A stretch of 64,000 nt of DNA. It comes from Tetmemena sp. SeJ-2015. Lineage: Eukaryota > Ciliophora > Spirotrichea > Sporadotrichida > Oxytrichidae. How positions within the stretch are numbered: position 1 is the first letter of the stretch; every line of letters starts with the position of its first letter. A program made the position numbers and the translations under genes. Shown one piece after another: positions 61,286-64,000 of the stretch. The stretch is from the NCBI GenBank assembly GCA_027382625.1, contig JAJKFJ010022713.1:84944-148943 (forward strand), read 5' to 3'. The notes beneath the pieces are model-generated. The model saw only the letters and a list, made by a program, of their open reading frames with translations. It did no database searches and had not been told where the DNA came from.

Positions 61286-62700
61286 ATTTAAGCTTGATTT
61301 AGCAAAACTTTTTTTAAAATTAATTGCTGTTATTTTTCGTTATCTATTATCTATCTGCTTTACCTTTGTAGATCATGAGTTTCCTAGTAGTTGAAAAAAG
61401 TGTCCATTTTGGACGATCTAGGGCTCATTAGATAGCGCTTGCAAAATTAGCTGGACTTTATCCTGTGCGTTGATCCTCTATCTGCTCTCTTGATGGAGTT
61501 AACTGGACTTTAATGTGGCAGGTGCCAATTGTTCATAAATGTAACCTCCTAATTTTATGTAAGCCTCAGAAATTGAGGATTTCGCCAAAGTATACATGAT
61601 CATTGTTTCTCGCCTTGAGATGAGCATTCCATCATGCCCATATTGTTTGGCTTTTGAATGTTGCATTTGTATTTCATATTCTCTATCTTCATCATTAGGA
61701 AATCAGGACATTACTCAAACAACAAAATTTTAAAAATAGTTGCTTATTTATTTCTTAAAAGCTAAAAAACTTAAAATTATTTGAGCTATATTTGTGGAAA
61801 ATTTTTTCTTAGAGATGGAGCTCATAATATATGAGAAACGGAATGGTTTTTATAAATTATTTAAAAGTTGGAATGTTAAAAATACTTTTTTTTTAATTAA
61901 TTAGGTTAACTGTCAATTAATTAAAAACTTTTACCCGCGGGGGGTTCAAAACGACCGTCCTCCAATCATTAATCAGAATAAATATTTTAAGGAATACCTA
62001 GCGAGGGGGATTCTGATTAATGATTGGAGGACGGTCGTTCGAACCCCGCGGTAAAAGTTTTTTAATTAATTGACAGTTAACAAATTTAAATTAAAAAAAA
62101 GTGATTTTTAACATTCCAACTTTTAAATAATTTCTAAAAACCATTCCGTTTCTCATATATTATGAGCTCCATCTCTAAGAAAAAATTTTCCACAAATATA
62201 GCTCAAATAATTTTAAGTTTTTTAGCTTTTAAGAAATAAATAAGCAACTATTTTAAATTATGTTGTTTGAGAAATGTCCTGATTTCCTAATGATGAAGAT
62301 AGAGAATATGAAATACAAATGCAACATTCAAAAGCCAAACAATATGGGCATCGATGGAATGCTCATCTCAAGGCGAGAAACAATGATCATGTATACTTTG
62401 GCGAAATCCTCAATTTCTGAGGCTTACATAAAATTAGGAGGTTACATTTATGAACAATTGGCACCTGCCACATTAAAGTCCAGTTAACTCCATCAAGAGA
62501 GCAGATAGAGGATCAACGCACAGGATAAAGTCCAGCTAATTTTGCAAGCGCTATCTAATGAGCCCTAGATCGTCCAAAATGGACACTTTTTTCAACTACT
62601 AGGAAACTCATGATCTACAAAGGTAAAGCAGATAGATAATAGATAACGAAAAATAACAGCAATTAATTTTAAAAAAAGTTTTGCTAAATCAAGCTTAAAT
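61286..62700. repeat. near-perfect inverted repeat (foldback element), arms about 690 bp
   Basis: The left arm 61286-61979 and right arm 62010-62700 are reverse complements apart from a few substitutions and 1-3 bp indels; the 30-bp centre is unique. The innermost 25 bp read CCGTCCTCCAATCATTAATC and its complement. The arms are less AT-rich than the surroundings, and each can encode the same short protein (see 62260-62607). This may be a foldback-type transposon, a head-to-head duplication, or a germline-limited palindrome. No C4A4 ends as in TBE elements and no transposase were found. Confidence 0.85.
62260..62607 (+). CDS. 115-aa open frame in the right arm of the inverted repeat (mirror copy in left arm)
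   Basis: From ATG 62260 the frame reads MLFEKCPDFLMMKIENMKYK, RRETMIMYTLAKSSISEAYI, KLGGYIYEQLAPATLKSSQL and ends FFQLLGNS before TGA at 62605-62607, with four TAA/TAG codons as Gln. The left arm carries the mirror image (about 61382-61730, - strand), with the arms nearly identical. Composition is protein-like. The C-terminal half (INAQDKVQLILQALSNEPQI) looks helical. No family was recognised; it may be the remnant of a gene captured by the element. Confidence 0.4.
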
Positions 62701-63735
62701 AATTAATATAATATCTTCAAAAAATGATACATTGTACTATAATTCTATTATGGTGAGTAACTCAACTCGATTAATTGTAAAGAATTAAGAAACTTAATAT
62801 AATAATTATTTTATATATTTGATTTATATTTTATTTTTTAAAGACTCCTTTCATTATAATTAGCATCCAAAATTTATTATAAAATGGATAATTAAAAAAA
62901 TTATTTAAAATAAAATTTGTAAAAAAGAAGGTTAATAATAATATTCAAAAGAATCATTAAAGAAAGTTATTAAAAATAAAATAATTGTATTAATTCGGTT
63001 AATGAGCCTCAATATTTTTTAAAATCTATGGCGATTATAAGATAATCATTCTTCTTATCATTTAATATTGAATCACTTAATAGAAAAAACTATTTTAGTA
63101 ATTCTTGAAATAAATATTTTTTATTTTTAAATATTATTCAATTAAAAATTTAAAACTTTTATTTTCTAAGGGGTTCTAAAACTCAACTTATTAAATTAAT
63201 GAAATTTATTAATTTTAGTTTAGATCTTATTAAAAGTCAATTTTAAATTAAATTTTTTTAGTTCTTAAGACTTTTTTGAGAGTTTATTTTAAGAATCAAT
63301 GGACTTTTTATAGAGAAGTAAAAATGCAGCGGAATCCCTATATTTGGAAAACTTAATCTATGTATCTTTTGAACTAAATTATCATTGCTATCTGTAAGCT
63401 TTACGAGCTTCTTCATGCTTTTAAACGTATTGATATTAATAAATCATCTTAAATATTTTTTTAATTAATTTATACTATCTCTTTAAATAACCTTTACTTT
63501 TAATATAATAATTAGATTCAAAAGTTTGAATAGAAGAATCATATTTAAATAATATTTTCACCTAACTTAAACTTTGTAGAACTAAATATACAAATTTCTC
63601 AAAGATAAAAAAGTTGAATGATAAAAAGGATTAAATTATAATTCAAAAATTAAGGTAAAATGATTTAGGAATAGGAAGGTTAGAATTATATTATCTAAAT
63701 TAACAAAAATATTTATTTTCTTGTTATAAACTTCT
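62701..63735. other. AT-rich DNA, nothing recognised
   Basis: Very AT-rich; no coding or RNA feature was recognised. Confidence 0.5.
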
Positions 63736-64000
63736 CCTGCTGTCACATTTTATTTTTCTTCTCTTCAGTATTCAAAGTTTTTATTATGGAAATAGAGCCT
63801 TAATTCTTTTAAATTATCCAATTGCTAGTCAATGTTAGTTGGATAGTTTGGCTAAATTGAACTCTAGGAAATTGAAAGGGCACTTTGTATTATTACCATT
63901 CTCGGACATAAGTAGACTCTGATACATAGCCATTCTTGCAAATTAAATTATAGCCGAGAAATTTTTAGAGCTGGAGGATAATTGAAAGTGCATTTTAGTT
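63736..64000 (-). CDS. possible C-terminal end of a gene running out of the window
   Basis: A - strand frame is open from the window edge: KFLGYNLICKNGYVSESTYV, REWQQYKVPFQFPRVQFSQT, ending EEKKNKM then TGA near 63744. GC is a little higher than in the flanks. Partial; the family is unknown. Confidence 0.35.

Noticed and set aside
62020..62055. tRNA-like GTTCGAACCCC in the palindrome
   Set aside because: The T-arm stem does not pair and no D-arm or acceptor stem was found; the left arm copy also differs at this site.
61286..62700. TBE-type or Tc1/mariner transposon
   Set aside because: No C4A4 ends, no DDE transposase and no target-site duplication could be seen.

Overview
Organism and genome type. 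In-frame TAA and TAG codons fall at glutamine positions throughout, and only TGA ends reading frames, so this is a ciliate nuclear genome using the UAR=Gln code. Many coding regions are cut by short AT-rich inserts bounded by 2-6 bp direct repeats of varied sequence. Removing the insert plus one repeat copy restores conserved protein, for example in histone H3, ITPase, a kinesin and a CDKL kinase. That is how internal eliminated sequences (IESs) with pointers look in the germline (micronuclear) genome of a spirotrich such as an oxytrichid. Pointers are not restricted to TA, which argues against Paramecium. No C4A4 telomere repeat was noticed. Species was not determined. Layout. 1-0.7 kb: fragment of a membrane transporter. 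0.9-4.9 kb (-): Fused/STK36-type kinase with an armadillo/HEAT-like tail; 5.05-5.94 kb: a decayed tandem copy of its kinase domain. 6.0-14.7 kb (-): a giant coiled-coil protein with acidic Trp motifs. Its first coding segment (14.3-14.7 kb) is cut off by about 3 kb that holds a small nested Gly-rich gene, a pseudogene of it, and two spare copies of the end of that first segment. 14.85-18.1 kb (+): CDKL5-like kinase. 18.4-19.2 kb (-): unknown. 19.5 kb (-): cytochrome b5. 20.1-22.1 kb (-): GC-richer unknown gene with no IES seen. 22.4-26.1 kb (+): low-complexity protein. 26.8-27.4 kb (-): divergent histone H3. 27.7-28.1 kb (-): small Lys/acidic protein. 28.1-34.7 kb (-): BRCA2 homolog, probably with a Q/N-rich N-terminal part. 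35.3-41.6 kb (+): two low-complexity proteins. 42.3-46.2 kb (-): one gene split into many short coding islands in AT-rich DNA. 46.3 kb (+): ITPase. 47.1-51.1 kb (+): kinesin-like protein carrying a 1 kb IES. 52.3-53.2 kb (+) and 53.2-54.1 kb (-): small unknown genes. 54.6-60.7 kb: more scattered coding islands in AT-rich DNA. 61.3-62.7 kb: a near-perfect 0.69 kb inverted repeat. 63.7-64 kb: possible gene end. How the parts fit. In the germline these genes are not directly readable; precise excision is needed first. The gene set (Fused and CDKL5-like kinases, kinesin, BRCA2, H3 variant, ITPase, cytochrome b5) is ordinary eukaryotic housekeeping, ciliary and DNA-repair content. Most genes have AT-rich flanks, as expected if each ends up on a short somatic chromosome. 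Introns (27-104 nt, GT...AG) also occur and differ from IESs, which lack GT/AG ends and have flanking repeats.
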